Source: CAVVPY01 sp963750295
Lineage (GTDB): Bacteria > Actinomycetota > Actinomycetes > Mycobacteriales > Jatrophihabitantaceae
Assembly (NCBI GenBank): GCA_963750295.1
Contig: CAVVPY010000008.1
Coordinates: 354,851 to 418,850, forward strand
Length of the DNA stretch: 64,000 bases
Reading direction: 5' to 3'
The position numbers and the translations under genes are program-made. Shown piece after piece: positions 26,603 through 35,104 of the stretch; positions within the stretch are counted from its first letter, which is position 1, and each line of letters begins with the position of its first letter. The notes beneath the pieces are model-generated. The model worked only from the letters and a program-made list of their open reading frames with translations. It made no database searches and was not told the DNA's origin.

Positions 26603-27589
26603 TCAGGACAGGCCGGCGTAGCTGTGCAGCCCGGACACCACGATGTTGACGATCAGGAAGTTGAACGTGATGGCGAAGAAACCACCGAGGTTGATCCACG
26701 CCGCGGTGCGGCCCTTCCACCCGGCGGTCGCCCGCGCGTGCAGGTAGCAGGCGTAGACGACCCAGACGATGAACGCCCAGGTCTCCTTGGGGTCCCACCC
26801 CCAGTACCGGCCCCAGGCCGCCTCGGCCCAGATCGCACCGCAGATGATGGCCACGGTGTAGAGCGGGAAGGCGAACGCGACGATGCGGTATGCGACCTTG
26901 TCCAGCGTCTGTGCCGGGGGCAGCCGGGACGCCAGGTTGGCCAGGCGCCCGGTCCGGCCCGGCTTGGTGTCGAACCGGTCCTTGATGAGGAACAGCACCG
27001 TCAGCACGGCGCTGGTCATCAAGGCGCCCTCGGCAACCGACACCAGGCTCACGTGGATGGCCAGCCAGTACGACTGCAGCGCCGGGACGAGCGGTTGCGC
27101 CTGCGAGTACAGCACCGTCCCGGCGAGGAACATCAGCAGGACGACGGGCAGCAGCACGAACCCGCCGAGATGGCGGATCGCCGGCGCCTTCCACAGCACG
27201 CCGAGGAAGGCCAGCACGCCGACCAGCCCGGCGACGGAGGCGAACTCGTACATGTTGCTCCACGGCACCGCATCGACGGCCGAGCCGCGGATGACGAGCG
27301 AGATCGCATGCAACACCGCGCCGGCCACGGTGGCGCCGACCGCGAACCGTCCGGCCCGGTCGGCCTTCGTGCGGCCGACACCGGCGGGGACGGACGACGC
27401 GGTGGACGGCCCGCCCGCACCGACGAGCTCACGTGCCGGAACCTCAGCGGTGGCGGCGATCCGGCCGCGCCGGCCGAACGAGTATTCAGCCGTGTAGCCG
27501 ACCATCGCCAGGGCGTAGGTCGCGATTGCCGTGGTGAACACGCCGTCGGACAGGTGGGCCATCGAGCCGTTGATGCCGGCCATCGTCAT
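26603..27589 (-). CDS. ccsB: Cytochrome c biogenesis protein CcsB/ResC (System II)
   Basis: A 328-aa membrane protein with eight or so TM helices. The heme-handling tryptophan-rich motif is seen as WGRYWGWDPKETWAF near residue 270, flanked by conserved His (AIHVSLVS near residue 180 and the C-terminal SGLHSYAGL). With ResB it forms the heme exporter and cytochrome c synthetase. ATG at 27589 overlaps the resB stop as ATGA. A 40-residue hydrophilic loop follows TM1. It is the last gene of the gpmB-tlpA-ccdA-resB-ccsB order on this strand. Confidence 0.95.
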   Translation of the reverse strand: MTMAGINGSMAHLSDGVFTTAIATYALAMVGYTAEYSFGRRGRIAATAEVPARELVGAGGPSTASSVPAGVGRTKADRAGRFAVGATVAGAVLHAISLVIRGSAVDAVPWSNMYEFASVAGLVGVLAFLGVLWKAPAIRHLGGFVLLPVVLLMFLAGTVLYSQAQPLVPALQSYWLAIHVSLVSVAEGALMTSAVLTVLFLIKDRFDTKPGRTGRLANLASRLPPAQTLDKVAYRIVAFAFPLYTVAIICGAIWAEAAWGRYWGWDPKETWAFIVWVVYACYLHARATAGWKGRTAAWINLGGFFAITFNFLIVNIVVSGLHSYAGLS

Positions 27590-29166
27590 TCCCTTCCCGC
27601 AGCGATGCGGTCGTCCTCGCCGACGTGCACGCCGCTGGGGCGCGTGCCGCGCGTTCCCGCATCACGCAACCGCGGCAGCAGCCCGGCGAACTCGGTGGTG
27701 AAGTTCCCGGAGTCGCTGCGTGCGAGACCACCGACTGACACCACGGTAGGTGACCCGCCCGGCCCGTGGACCGACGGGGTCACCCGCAGCCAGACCCGTC
27801 GCCGCCGGACGCCGAGGGAGCCGAGCAGGCCGAGCACCATCGCCAGGGCCGACCACAACAGCCAGCCCTGCGCCGGGTCGTGCGACACCTGCAGCGAGGC
27901 CCACGGCACCCACCCGTCGAAGCGCACTTTCACCCCGCCGGGCAACGTTTTCGTGTCACCGATCGCGAGGTTCGCCGCGCCGATGCGCGACATCTTCGTG
28001 GTGTCGAGCGAGTAGACCGACTGCGGCAGGCCGGTGAAGTTCAGATCGCCGCGGAACACCAGCACGCCGAGGATCGGGTTGCGCACCTGCGGGGACGCAG
28101 AGGCGATCACCCCGTTGCCCTCGTCGATCGGCGTCGGCGCGAAGAACGCGCTGATCCCGATGTCCTGGTCGGCACCCGGCTTGCCCTGCTCCTTGAACGC
28201 ACCTTCGGAGTACAGCGTGCTCGCGTTGCTCGGGACGAAGACCTGGGTGTCGCGGCGGACGGTGCCGTCGGGCATCGTGACCGTCACGCTGGGCGCGAAC
28301 CCGTGCCCGATGAGGTAGACGCGATCGCCCTCGATGCGCAGCGGGTTGTTGACGGTGATGACGGTGCGGGTGGCGTTCGAGTCCACGGTCCGCCGGTACA
28401 CCAGGTCGGCCGCGAACTTGGTCGGCTCACCGGCCGCGCTGTAGGTGGCCGTGAACTTCGACATCTCGTCGATGCAGAACGGTGCGGGGCCGATCTTGCC
28501 CTGGGCGGCGAACCGGCCGGGACGCCAGGCGTCGTACTGCGAGACGGTGTTGCAGAAGCCCTGGTCCTTGCCCTGCACGACGATGCGCGTGCCCTGGTAG
28601 CTGTAGAGCCGCCCGACGGCGATCAGCACGAGCGAGACGAGCAGCGCGACGTGGAAGACCAGGTTGCCGGTCTCGCGGCTGTAGCCCTTCTCGGCCGACA
28701 GGGTCAGCACACCGTCCGCTTCGTCGCGGCGGACGATGCGCCACCGCCGGCCGAGTGCGGCGCGTGCCGCGCTCGCGTAGTCGTTCGCCGGGCCGGGCAC
28801 CTCGAAGCGGGCCGACTCCGGCAGCCGCGACAGGTGGCGCGGTGCGGGCAACGGCTTGCGGGCGACGGCGCGGGCGTGCTGGCGGATCCTCGGCACCAGG
28901 CAGCCGACGAGCGAGACGCCCAGCAGCAGGTAGATCGCGGCGAACCACGGCGAGCCGAACACGTCGAACATGCCGATGCGGTCGAGGAAGCGCCCCCACG
29001 TCCCGTGCGCGGCGATGTAGGAGTCGGTGCGCGTCGGGTTGAGCGGGCGCTGTGGCAGCAGCGAGCCCGGCACGGCGGCGACGGCCAGCAGGAACAGCAG
29101 GATCAGGGCGGTGCGCATGCTGGTCAACCGCCGCCACAGCCGGACGGCTCGGCGCCACAGGCTCAT
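27586..29166 (-). CDS. resB: Cytochrome c biogenesis protein ResB/Ccs1 (System II)
   Basis: A 526-aa ResB protein: TM1 near residues 15-38 (SMRTALILLFLLAVAAVPGS), TM2 near 75-95, TM3 near 165-185 with the conserved NLVFHVALLVSL His for heme, a large external domain of about 250 residues, and a last TM near 445-465 (WLLWSALAMVLGLLGS). It partners CcsB. The ATG at 29166 overlaps the ccdA stop as ATGA. The 60-residue cytosolic tail is polar and variable in the family. Confidence 0.94.
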   Translation of the reverse strand: MSLWRRAVRLWRRLTSMRTALILLFLLAVAAVPGSLLPQRPLNPTRTDSYIAAHGTWGRFLDRIGMFDVFGSPWFAAIYLLLGVSLVGCLVPRIRQHARAVARKPLPAPRHLSRLPESARFEVPGPANDYASAARAALGRRWRIVRRDEADGVLTLSAEKGYSRETGNLVFHVALLVSLVLIAVGRLYSYQGTRIVVQGKDQGFCNTVSQYDAWRPGRFAAQGKIGPAPFCIDEMSKFTATYSAAGEPTKFAADLVYRRTVDSNATRTVITVNNPLRIEGDRVYLIGHGFAPSVTVTMPDGTVRRDTQVFVPSNASTLYSEGAFKEQGKPGADQDIGISAFFAPTPIDEGNGVIASASPQVRNPILGVLVFRGDLNFTGLPQSVYSLDTTKMSRIGAANLAIGDTKTLPGGVKVRFDGWVPWASLQVSHDPAQGWLLWSALAMVLGLLGSLGVRRRRVWLRVTPSVHGPGGSPTVVSVGGLARSDSGNFTTEFAGLLPRLRDAGTRGTRPSGVHVGEDDRIAAGRE

Positions 29167-29915
29167 ATCTCGAATCCGGCGGCCGGTCCGACGTTCGCGC
29201 GCAGCTGGTTCATCAGGTGGTCCCACTCGCCGGTCACCAGCAGCACGCCGATCGTGATGAGCAGCAGGCCGCCGACCCCGCTGACGATCCGGCGGTGCCG
29301 GCGCAGGAAGCCGAGCACCTTGGTGACCCAGCCGAACCCGAGAGCCACGAGGACGAACGGGATGCCGAGGCCCAGGCAGTAACAGGCGGTGAGGAACGCG
29401 CCCCGGCCGGCCGTCCCCTCGACCGCCGCGAGCGAGTAGACCGCACCGAAGGTCGGGGTGAGACACGGCGTCCAGGCCAGGCCGAACGCGATCCCCAGTA
29501 CCGGCGCGCCGACCAGCCCGGCGCGGGGCAGCCGGTGGACCTTGAACTCCCGCTGCAGGAATCGGATGCCGCCGAGGAACACGACACCCATGACGATCGT
29601 GACGACGCCGAGCACCCGTTCGAGGGTTCGTGCGTTGTCACGGATCTGCGCACCCAGGGTGCCGAACAGCACCCCCTGCGCCACGAAGATCGCGGTGAAC
29701 CCGAGGACGAACAGCACCGCGCCGGCCGCCATCCGGCGTTGGCTGGGGTTGGTGTCCTCGCCTGACAGCCCGGCCACGTAGGACAGGTAACCCGGGACGA
29801 GTGGCAGCACGCACGGGGACAGGAAGCCGACCAGCCCGACGAGGGCCGCGACGGCCGCCGCGACGAGAAGCGGTCCGTTCTCGACGGTGTTGGTGAGCTC
29901 GTTGGCGGCGAGCAC
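29163..29915 (-). CDS. ccdA: Thiol-disulfide transporter CcdA
   Basis: A 250-aa six-TM CcdA/DsbD-type protein that carries reducing power across the membrane for cytochrome c maturation. The two redox Cys sit in SPCVLPLVPGYLSY (TM1, near residue 34) and AWTPCLTPTFG (TM4, near residue 149), the family pattern. The GTG at 29915 directly follows the tlpA stop. It should reduce the TlpA/ResA-type thioredoxin encoded upstream. Confidence 0.95.
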   Translation of the reverse strand: MLAANELTNTVENGPLLVAAAVAALVGLVGFLSPCVLPLVPGYLSYVAGLSGEDTNPSQRRMAAGAVLFVLGFTAIFVAQGVLFGTLGAQIRDNARTLERVLGVVTIVMGVVFLGGIRFLQREFKVHRLPRAGLVGAPVLGIAFGLAWTPCLTPTFGAVYSLAAVEGTAGRGAFLTACYCLGLGIPFVLVALGFGWVTKVLGFLRRHRRIVSGVGGLLLITIGVLLVTGEWDHLMNQLRANVGPAAGFEI

Positions 29916-30494
29916 TCAGCGCTCCGCGACGAGCTTGTCGAGCACCGGCTCGATGTCTTTGGGCGATACCGCGCCGACGTAGACCGCGGCGACGCGCGAG
30001 CGCTTGTCGATCAGGACGCTGAACGGCATCCCCTGCGTCGGGATGTCACCGATGCGCACCGCCGTCTCGCCCTGCTCGTCGAACACGATCGGGTAGGTGA
30101 TGTCGTTGTCGCGGACGAAAGCCTTCGCCTTGTCCCGGACGTCCTTGGTGTCGATCCCGACGAACGTCACGCCCTTGCTCTTGTAGGAGCGGTAGACCGA
30201 GTCGAACTGCGGCGTCTCGATGACGCACGGGGGGCACCAGGTGCCCCAGAAGTTGACGACCACGACCTTGCCGGCCTGTGCGGCGAGGCGATAGGTCGCC
30301 CCGTCCAGCAGCTGGCCGCTGAAGTCGCCGCTCGGCTTGCGCTTGGCGACCGGGATCAGGCTTCCGGGCACGTTGGCCGAGTTGTAGCGGAACTGGCTGC
30401 CCGAGCCCTGCTCGACCGCATCGGTGCCGGCGCAGCCGGACACCGCGAGCGCCGTCACCAGGACGGCGGACGCGAGGCGCTGGCGGGATTTCAT
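29916..30494 (-). CDS. TlpA/ResA-like thioredoxin lipoprotein
   Basis: A 192-aa lipoprotein. The signal sequence MKSRQRLASAVLVTALAVSGC has a good lipobox with the lipid-bearing Cys at residue 21. The thioredoxin domain shows VVNFWGTWCPPCVIETPQFD with the CPPC active site near residues 85-88 and the cis-Pro region in IPTQGMPFSVLID. It would keep apocytochrome heme-binding Cys reduced, fed by CcdA. Position and content match the ResA role in System II clusters. Confidence 0.93.
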   Translation of the reverse strand: MKSRQRLASAVLVTALAVSGCAGTDAVEQGSGSQFRYNSANVPGSLIPVAKRKPSGDFSGQLLDGATYRLAAQAGKVVVVNFWGTWCPPCVIETPQFDSVYRSYKSKGVTFVGIDTKDVRDKAKAFVRDNDITYPIVFDEQGETAVRIGDIPTQGMPFSVLIDKRSRVAAVYVGAVSPKDIEPVLDKLVAER

Positions 30495-30567
30495 CGCGGT
30501 CCAGTGTGCGTCATCAGGCTGTGAGGGCGGTGCCCGGCGTCGTCCGCTGTGACCGGAACCAGCCCCG

Positions 30568-31203
30568 TCAGGCGCCCGCGCCGCGACCTTGCGGCAGGGC
30601 GGAGGCGGGCTCGGCGTAGGCGATGTCGACGATGACGGTGCCGTCGAAGGTCAGCGACGTGACCGACCCGAGCCCGCACTGGCGCCGGCGCGGGTCGTGG
30701 AACAGGCGCCGGCCCTCGGCCGCGCGGCGGGCGGCGACGATGGGCAACTGGTGACTCACGCAGATCGCGTCCCGGCCGAACCCGGCGACCTGCTCCCGCG
30801 CGGAGGCGACCGCGGCCAGCACGCGCTCGGCGATCTCGGCATACGGCTCGCCCCAGCTGGGGCGGAACGGGTTGCGCAGGAACTTCCAGTTACCCGGGTC
30901 GGTCAGCAGCCCCTTACCCCCGGCGACCCGGCGACCCTCGAGCTCGTTGGCCGCCTCGATCAGGCGCGGATCGGTGCCGATCGGCATGCCCAGAACCTCG
31001 GCCAGCGGCGCCGCCGTCTCTTGCGCCCGCTCCAGCGGCGACGCGACGAGCAGCCCGATAGGGCGCCCCGCGAACCAGCCGGCAGCGGCCTGCGCCTGCG
31101 CGCGCCCGAGGCCGGACAGGTGGTAGCCGGGCAGGCGGCCGTAGAGGACGCGTTCGGGGTTGTCCACTTCGCCGTGGCGCAGCAGGTGCACGGTGGTGGT
31201 CAC
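30568..31203 (-). CDS. Histidine phosphatase family protein (phosphoglycerate-mutase-like)
   Basis: A 211-aa protein with the RHG catalytic motif HLLRHGEVDNPERVLYGRLPG near the N-terminus, PLERAQETAAPLAEVLG near residue 60 and the second His in AICVSHQLPIV near residue 148. It belongs to the dPGM-like phosphatase branch (GpmB/CobC-like), not the true glycolytic mutase, which is encoded at 55985-56728. GTG at 31203 is preceded by AGGA. It heads the cytochrome c biogenesis gene order, as in other actinomycetes, though a direct role there is not established. Confidence 0.9.
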   Translation of the reverse strand: MTTTVHLLRHGEVDNPERVLYGRLPGYHLSGLGRAQAQAAAGWFAGRPIGLLVASPLERAQETAAPLAEVLGMPIGTDPRLIEAANELEGRRVAGGKGLLTDPGNWKFLRNPFRPSWGEPYAEIAERVLAAVASAREQVAGFGRDAICVSHQLPIVAARRAAEGRRLFHDPRRRQCGLGSVTSLTFDGTVIVDIAYAEPASALPQGRGAGA

Positions 31204-31257
31204 CCGGGCAATCCTGCCGTAGCCCGGTTGGCGGTGCTGCTCGGTACGGTCGACCCT

Positions 31258-32043
31258 GTGACGGTGGAGCTTGACTACCTGGGACATCTTCGCCGCGAGT
31301 CCGCCCGCTTCCGCACCGTGCTGGCCGGTGCCGATCCGTCCGCGCGGGTGCCGAGCTGTCCTGATTGGGACGCGGCCGACCTGCTGTGGCACCTCACCGA
31401 GGTGCAGGCCTTCTGGGTGTCGATCGTGCGCGACCGGCCGGACGACCCGAAGCAGGCCGAGGCGAACGTGCCCGAGCGGGCCGACGGCTACGCGGGTCTG
31501 CTCGCCCAGTTCGACCAGGCGAGTACCGCACTTGCCGACGCCCTCGCCGACACCCCGGACGACACCGCGCTGTGGACCTGGTTCGCCGCCGACCAGACAG
31601 CGGGCTTCGTCCGGCGGCGGCAGGCGCACGAGGCGCTGATCCATCGCCTCGACGCCGAACTGACCACCGGCGAGCGCACGCCGATCGACGCCGCGCTCGC
31701 CACCGACGGTGTCGCCGAGGTGTTCGACTGGATGTACAGCCAGATCCCGCCCTGGGCCACCGCGACCGACGACGGCCCGGTCGGCATCGTCCGGACCACC
31801 GACACCGGCGGGGAATGGCTGCTGCGCTGCGGGCGGTTGTCCGGCACCAGCCCCACGACCGGCACCACCTACGCCGACGAGCCCACGCTGACCGCGGTGA
31901 CGCGTGGCGAGCCGGTCTTCCAGGTCAGTGGCGCGGCCGCCGACCTCGACGCGTGGCTGTGGAACCGCCCGCCGATCGGCGCGGTGACGGTGGACGGCGA
32001 CAGCGCGGCGTTCGTCGCGACCGTCCGCTCCGGCGTGCAGTAG
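31258..32043 (+). CDS. Mycothiol-dependent maleylpyruvate-isomerase-like protein (DinB-like)
   Basis: A 261-aa member of the MDMPI/TIGR03083-type family. The N-terminal four-helix bundle has VPSCPDWDAADLLWHLTEVQAFW, with the His metal ligand near residue 47, and FVRRRQAHEALIHRLDAEL near residue 125, which supplies further metal-binding residues. The C-terminal part is an SCP2-like alpha/beta domain. These proteins use mycothiol in isomerisation or conjugation, in keeping with mshA in this window. TACGGT (31245-31250) stands seven bases before the GTG, so the mRNA is probably leaderless. It is divergent from the phosphatase gene. Confidence 0.85.
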   Translation: MTVELDYLGHLRRESARFRTVLAGADPSARVPSCPDWDAADLLWHLTEVQAFWVSIVRDRPDDPKQAEANVPERADGYAGLLAQFDQASTALADALADTPDDTALWTWFAADQTAGFVRRRQAHEALIHRLDAELTTGERTPIDAALATDGVAEVFDWMYSQIPPWATATDDGPVGIVRTTDTGGEWLLRCGRLSGTSPTTGTTYADEPTLTAVTRGEPVFQVSGAAADLDAWLWNRPPIGAVTVDGDSAAFVATVRSGVQ

Positions 32044-32062
32044 TTCGGCTGCAAGGCGGTGC

Positions 32063-33358
32063 TCAGGCCGTCGCGGCAGCGGCAGCCTGCGCCGCGCCCG
32101 GCAGCGCGTCGGCGATCATCGACAGCGCGGCGTCGTCCATCGCCGCGTTGACGAACCACGCCTCGAACGCGCTGGGTGGCAGGTAGACGCCGTCGGCGAG
32201 CATGGCGTGGAAGAACGCCTTGTAGCGGAACGTCTCGGCGGCCTGGGCACGGGCGAAGTCGGTGACCGGGTCGGCGCTGAAGAAGACCGAGAAGAGGTTG
32301 CCCGCGTACTGCACCTGGTGGGCGACGCCGGCCTCGGTCAACGCGGCCGAGGCCAGCCGGCCGACGGTCCGTGCGTTCGCGTCGAGCGCCGCGTACACCT
32401 CCGGACCAGCCGCGCGCAGCGTCGCGAGGCCCGCGGCGACCGCGACCGGGTTCCCTGACAACGTCCCCGCCTGATAGACCGGGCCGGCCGGGGCGAGAGC
32501 TTTCATCACCTCGGCCCGCCCGCCGAAGGCGGCTGCGGGCAGGCCGCCGCTCATCACCTTGCCGAACGTGAACAGGTCCGCGTCGACCGGGTCCAGGCCG
32601 TACCAACCCGCGGCGGATACCCGGAAGCCGGTCATCACCTCGTCCATGACGAGCAGCGCACCGTGGCGCGCAGTGATCGCGCGCAGCCCGGCGTTGAAGC
32701 CCTCGGCCGGCGCGATCGCGCCCATGTTCCCGGCGGCGGCCTCGGTGATGAGGCAGGCGATCTCGGTGCCGAACTCGGCGAAGCACGCCTCGACCGCGGC
32801 GAGGTCGTTGTAGGGCAGCACGATCGTCTCGGCGGTCTGAGCGCCGGTGACTCCGGGGGTGTCCGGCAGCCCGAGGGTGACCACGCCCGAGCCCGCCGCG
32901 GCCAGCAGCGAGTCGACGTGGCCGTGGTAGCAGCCGGCGAACTTCACCACCCGCCGGCGACCGGTCACGCCGCGCGCGAGGCGGATCGCCGACATCGTGG
33001 CCTCGGTCCCCGAGTTGACCAGGCGGACCTGCTCGACCGGTTCGACCCGCGACACGATCTGCTCGGCCAACTCGATCTCGCCGCTCGTCGGCGTCCCGAA
33101 CGACAACCCGTGCGCCGCCGCCGCCTGCACCGCGGCCACCACGCCGGGGTGCGCGTGACCGAGGATCATCGGCCCCCAGGACGAGACGAGGTCGACGTAG
33201 CTACGGCCGTCCGCGTCCATCAGGTACGCGCCCGATCCGCTCACCATGAAGCGGGGCGTGCCCCCAACGGCGCGGAACGCGCGGACCGGCGAGTTGACGC
33301 CACCGGGTATGACGCGCTGCGCGCGCTCGAACAACTGCGCCGACACCGGTGCGTCCAT
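32063..33358 (-). CDS. hemL: Glutamate-1-semialdehyde 2,1-aminomutase
   Basis: A 431-aa PLP enzyme that turns glutamate-1-semialdehyde into 5-aminolevulinate. The N-terminus QLFERAQRVIPGGVNSPVRAF is diagnostic; NSGTEATMSAIRLAR near residue 120 binds phosphate and DLFTFGKVMSGGLPAAAFGG near residue 262 contains the PLP lysine. The start at 33358 gives MDAPVSAQLFERA; CAGACT lies seven bases upstream. With hemA, hemB, hemC and hemD in the next 9 kb it forms a spread heme gene set. It is divergent from an SDR gene. Confidence 0.97.
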   Translation of the reverse strand: MDAPVSAQLFERAQRVIPGGVNSPVRAFRAVGGTPRFMVSGSGAYLMDADGRSYVDLVSSWGPMILGHAHPGVVAAVQAAAAHGLSFGTPTSGEIELAEQIVSRVEPVEQVRLVNSGTEATMSAIRLARGVTGRRRVVKFAGCYHGHVDSLLAAAGSGVVTLGLPDTPGVTGAQTAETIVLPYNDLAAVEACFAEFGTEIACLITEAAAGNMGAIAPAEGFNAGLRAITARHGALLVMDEVMTGFRVSAAGWYGLDPVDADLFTFGKVMSGGLPAAAFGGRAEVMKALAPAGPVYQAGTLSGNPVAVAAGLATLRAAGPEVYAALDANARTVGRLASAALTEAGVAHQVQYAGNLFSVFFSADPVTDFARAQAAETFRYKAFFHAMLADGVYLPPSAFEAWFVNAAMDDAALSMIADALPGAAQAAAAATA

Positions 33359-33422
33359 GCCGTCCAGTCTGGCAAGGCGGTGGTTGCCGGCCGTGACCCG
33401 GCATCGGGCAGGATCAACGACC

Positions 33423-34169
33423 ATGGACATCGACGGCAGCGTTGCAGTCATCACCGGCGGTGCGTCCGGGCTCGGGCTGGCCACGGCCAAGCGGCTCGCG
33501 GCGGCCGGCGCCCGGGTCGCGATCATGGATCTACCCGGCTCGCCGGGCGTCACGATCGAGGGCGCCGTCATGACCGCGACCGACGTCACCGACGAAGCAC
33601 AGGTGCGGGCCGCGCTCGACGCGGCCGCCGAACTGGGGCCGATCCGCGTCGTCGTCAACTGCGCCGGCATCGGGACAGCCGGGCGGGTCATCGGCAAGAA
33701 CGGCGTGCTGCCGCTCGCGGACTTCACCCGGGTCGTCACCGTGAACCTGATCGGGTCGTTCAACGTGCTGCGACTCGGGGCCGAGCGCATCCTCGCCAAC
33801 GACCCGGTCGGCGGCGAGCGCGGCGTCATCGTGAACACCGCCTCCGCCGCGGCGTTCGACGGGCAGATCGGGCAGGCTGCGTACGCGGCGTCGAAGGGCG
33901 GCATCGTCGGGATGACGCTGCCGATCGCGCGCGATCTCGCCGACAAGCTGATCCGGGTGATGACGATCGCGCCGGGGCTGTTCCGGACGCCGCTGCTCGC
34001 CGGCCTGCCGCAGGAAGCGCTGGATTCGCTCGGGCGTCAGGTTCCGCACCCGAGCCGGCTCGGTGATCCGGACGAGTTCGCCGCGCTGGTCGAGCACATC
34101 GTGGCGAACCCGATGCTCAACGGCGAGGTGATCCGCCTCGACGGCGCGATCCGCATGGCACCGCGCTAG
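33423..34169 (+). CDS. Short-chain dehydrogenase (3-hydroxyacyl-CoA dehydrogenase type 2-like)
   Basis: A 248-aa classical SDR. The cofactor loop is ITGGASGLGLATAKRLA near residue 12, Asp in VAIMDLPG suggests NAD preference, NCAGIG near residue 80, and the catalytic Ser-Tyr-Lys as NTASAAAFDG, then AYAASKGG near residue 155. The pattern, including FNVLRLGAERI and GERGVIVNTAS, is that of the HSD10-like 3-hydroxyacyl-CoA dehydrogenases. It sits between hemL and a DUF389 gene with 8 bp to the latter. Confidence 0.9.
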   Translation: MDIDGSVAVITGGASGLGLATAKRLAAAGARVAIMDLPGSPGVTIEGAVMTATDVTDEAQVRAALDAAAELGPIRVVVNCAGIGTAGRVIGKNGVLPLADFTRVVTVNLIGSFNVLRLGAERILANDPVGGERGVIVNTASAAAFDGQIGQAAYAASKGGIVGMTLPIARDLADKLIRVMTIAPGLFRTPLLAGLPQEALDSLGRQVPHPSRLGDPDEFAALVEHIVANPMLNGEVIRLDGAIRMAPR

Positions 34170-34177
34170 CCACGACG

Positions 34178-35104
34178 ATGGCCATGCTGCACCTGCGGGT
34201 GGTGTGCCCGTCGGACCTGCAAAAGCAGGTCGTCGGCGCCCTGGAGCGCCGAGACGGTGTCGTGGCGATCCGCAGTTCGGACGACTCGTCCCACGGCTGC
34301 GTGGTGAGCGCCGATCTGGCCCGGGAGTCGGCCGACCACGTGTTGCGCGAACTGCGCCGCCTCGGTGTGCACGAGCGCGGCTTGGTCGCGCTGGACCCGG
34401 TCGACGTCGCGTTCGGCGCGCTCGTGGACAAGGCCGAGGCCGACGCGCCGGGCGAGGCGGCGGACGCGATCATCTGGGATGAGCTGACCGAACGGGTCGG
34501 CGAGGACTCCACGCTGAGCTGGACATTCGTCGCCTTCATGGTGCTCGCCACCTTGCTCGCCGCGATCGGTGTCGTGACCGATTCGCAGGTCACCATCGTC
34601 GGCGCCATGGTCATCGGGCCGGAGTTCGGGCCGCTTGCCGGGCTCGCGATTGCCCTCGTGCGCCGCGACGGCCACATCGCCCGCCGGTCCGCGCTCGCGC
34701 TGCTGGTCGGCTTCGCCGTCGCGATCGTCGTCGTCGGCCTGCTGTCGATGCTCGCGCGGGGCACCGGGCTGATCGAGACCGGGGATCTGGCCGGTGCCCG
34801 CCAGACCGACTACATCTACCACCCGGGTTGGTTCTCGCTGATCACGGCGGTCGTGGCCGGCTGCGCGGGGATGCTGTCGCTGTCGTCGAGCAAGGCAGCC
34901 GTCCTAGTCGGGGTGTTCATCTCGGTCACGACGATCCCGGCGGCGGGCAATGCGGCGGTCGCGGGCGTGCTGGGCGACTGGCACGAGACCGGCATGTCGT
35001 TGCTTCAGCTGGGCGTCAACCTGATCGGCATCACTGCGGCGGCGACGGCGGTGCTGGCGGCTCGGCAGGCGATGGCGACGGCGCGACGAGCTCGCGCCAC
35101 ATGA
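34178..35104 (+). CDS. DUF389 membrane protein
   Basis: A 308-aa protein with a soluble ACT-like N-terminal part (residues 1-100) and about six TM helices beginning near residue 112. The DUF389 core is IVGAMVIGPEFGPLAGLAIALVRRD near residue 145, followed by GCAGMLSLSSSKAAVLVGVFISVTTIP in sequence. The function of this family is not established. An ATG six bases on is an alternative start. It directly follows the SDR gene. Its last 74 bases overlap, tail to tail, the coding end of the GNAT gene on the other strand. Confidence 0.87.
   Translation: MAMLHLRVVCPSDLQKQVVGALERRDGVVAIRSSDDSSHGCVVSADLARESADHVLRELRRLGVHERGLVALDPVDVAFGALVDKAEADAPGEAADAIIWDELTERVGEDSTLSWTFVAFMVLATLLAAIGVVTDSQVTIVGAMVIGPEFGPLAGLAIALVRRDGHIARRSALALLVGFAVAIVVVGLLSMLARGTGLIETGDLAGARQTDYIYHPGWFSLITAVVAGCAGMLSLSSSKAAVLVGVFISVTTIPAAGNAAVAGVLGDWHETGMSLLQLGVNLIGITAAATAVLAARQAMATARRARAT

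Noticed and set aside
25088..28015. 975-codon plus-strand frame across the GT39, ccsB and resB genes
   Set aside because: Crosses two convergent operons and has shadow composition.
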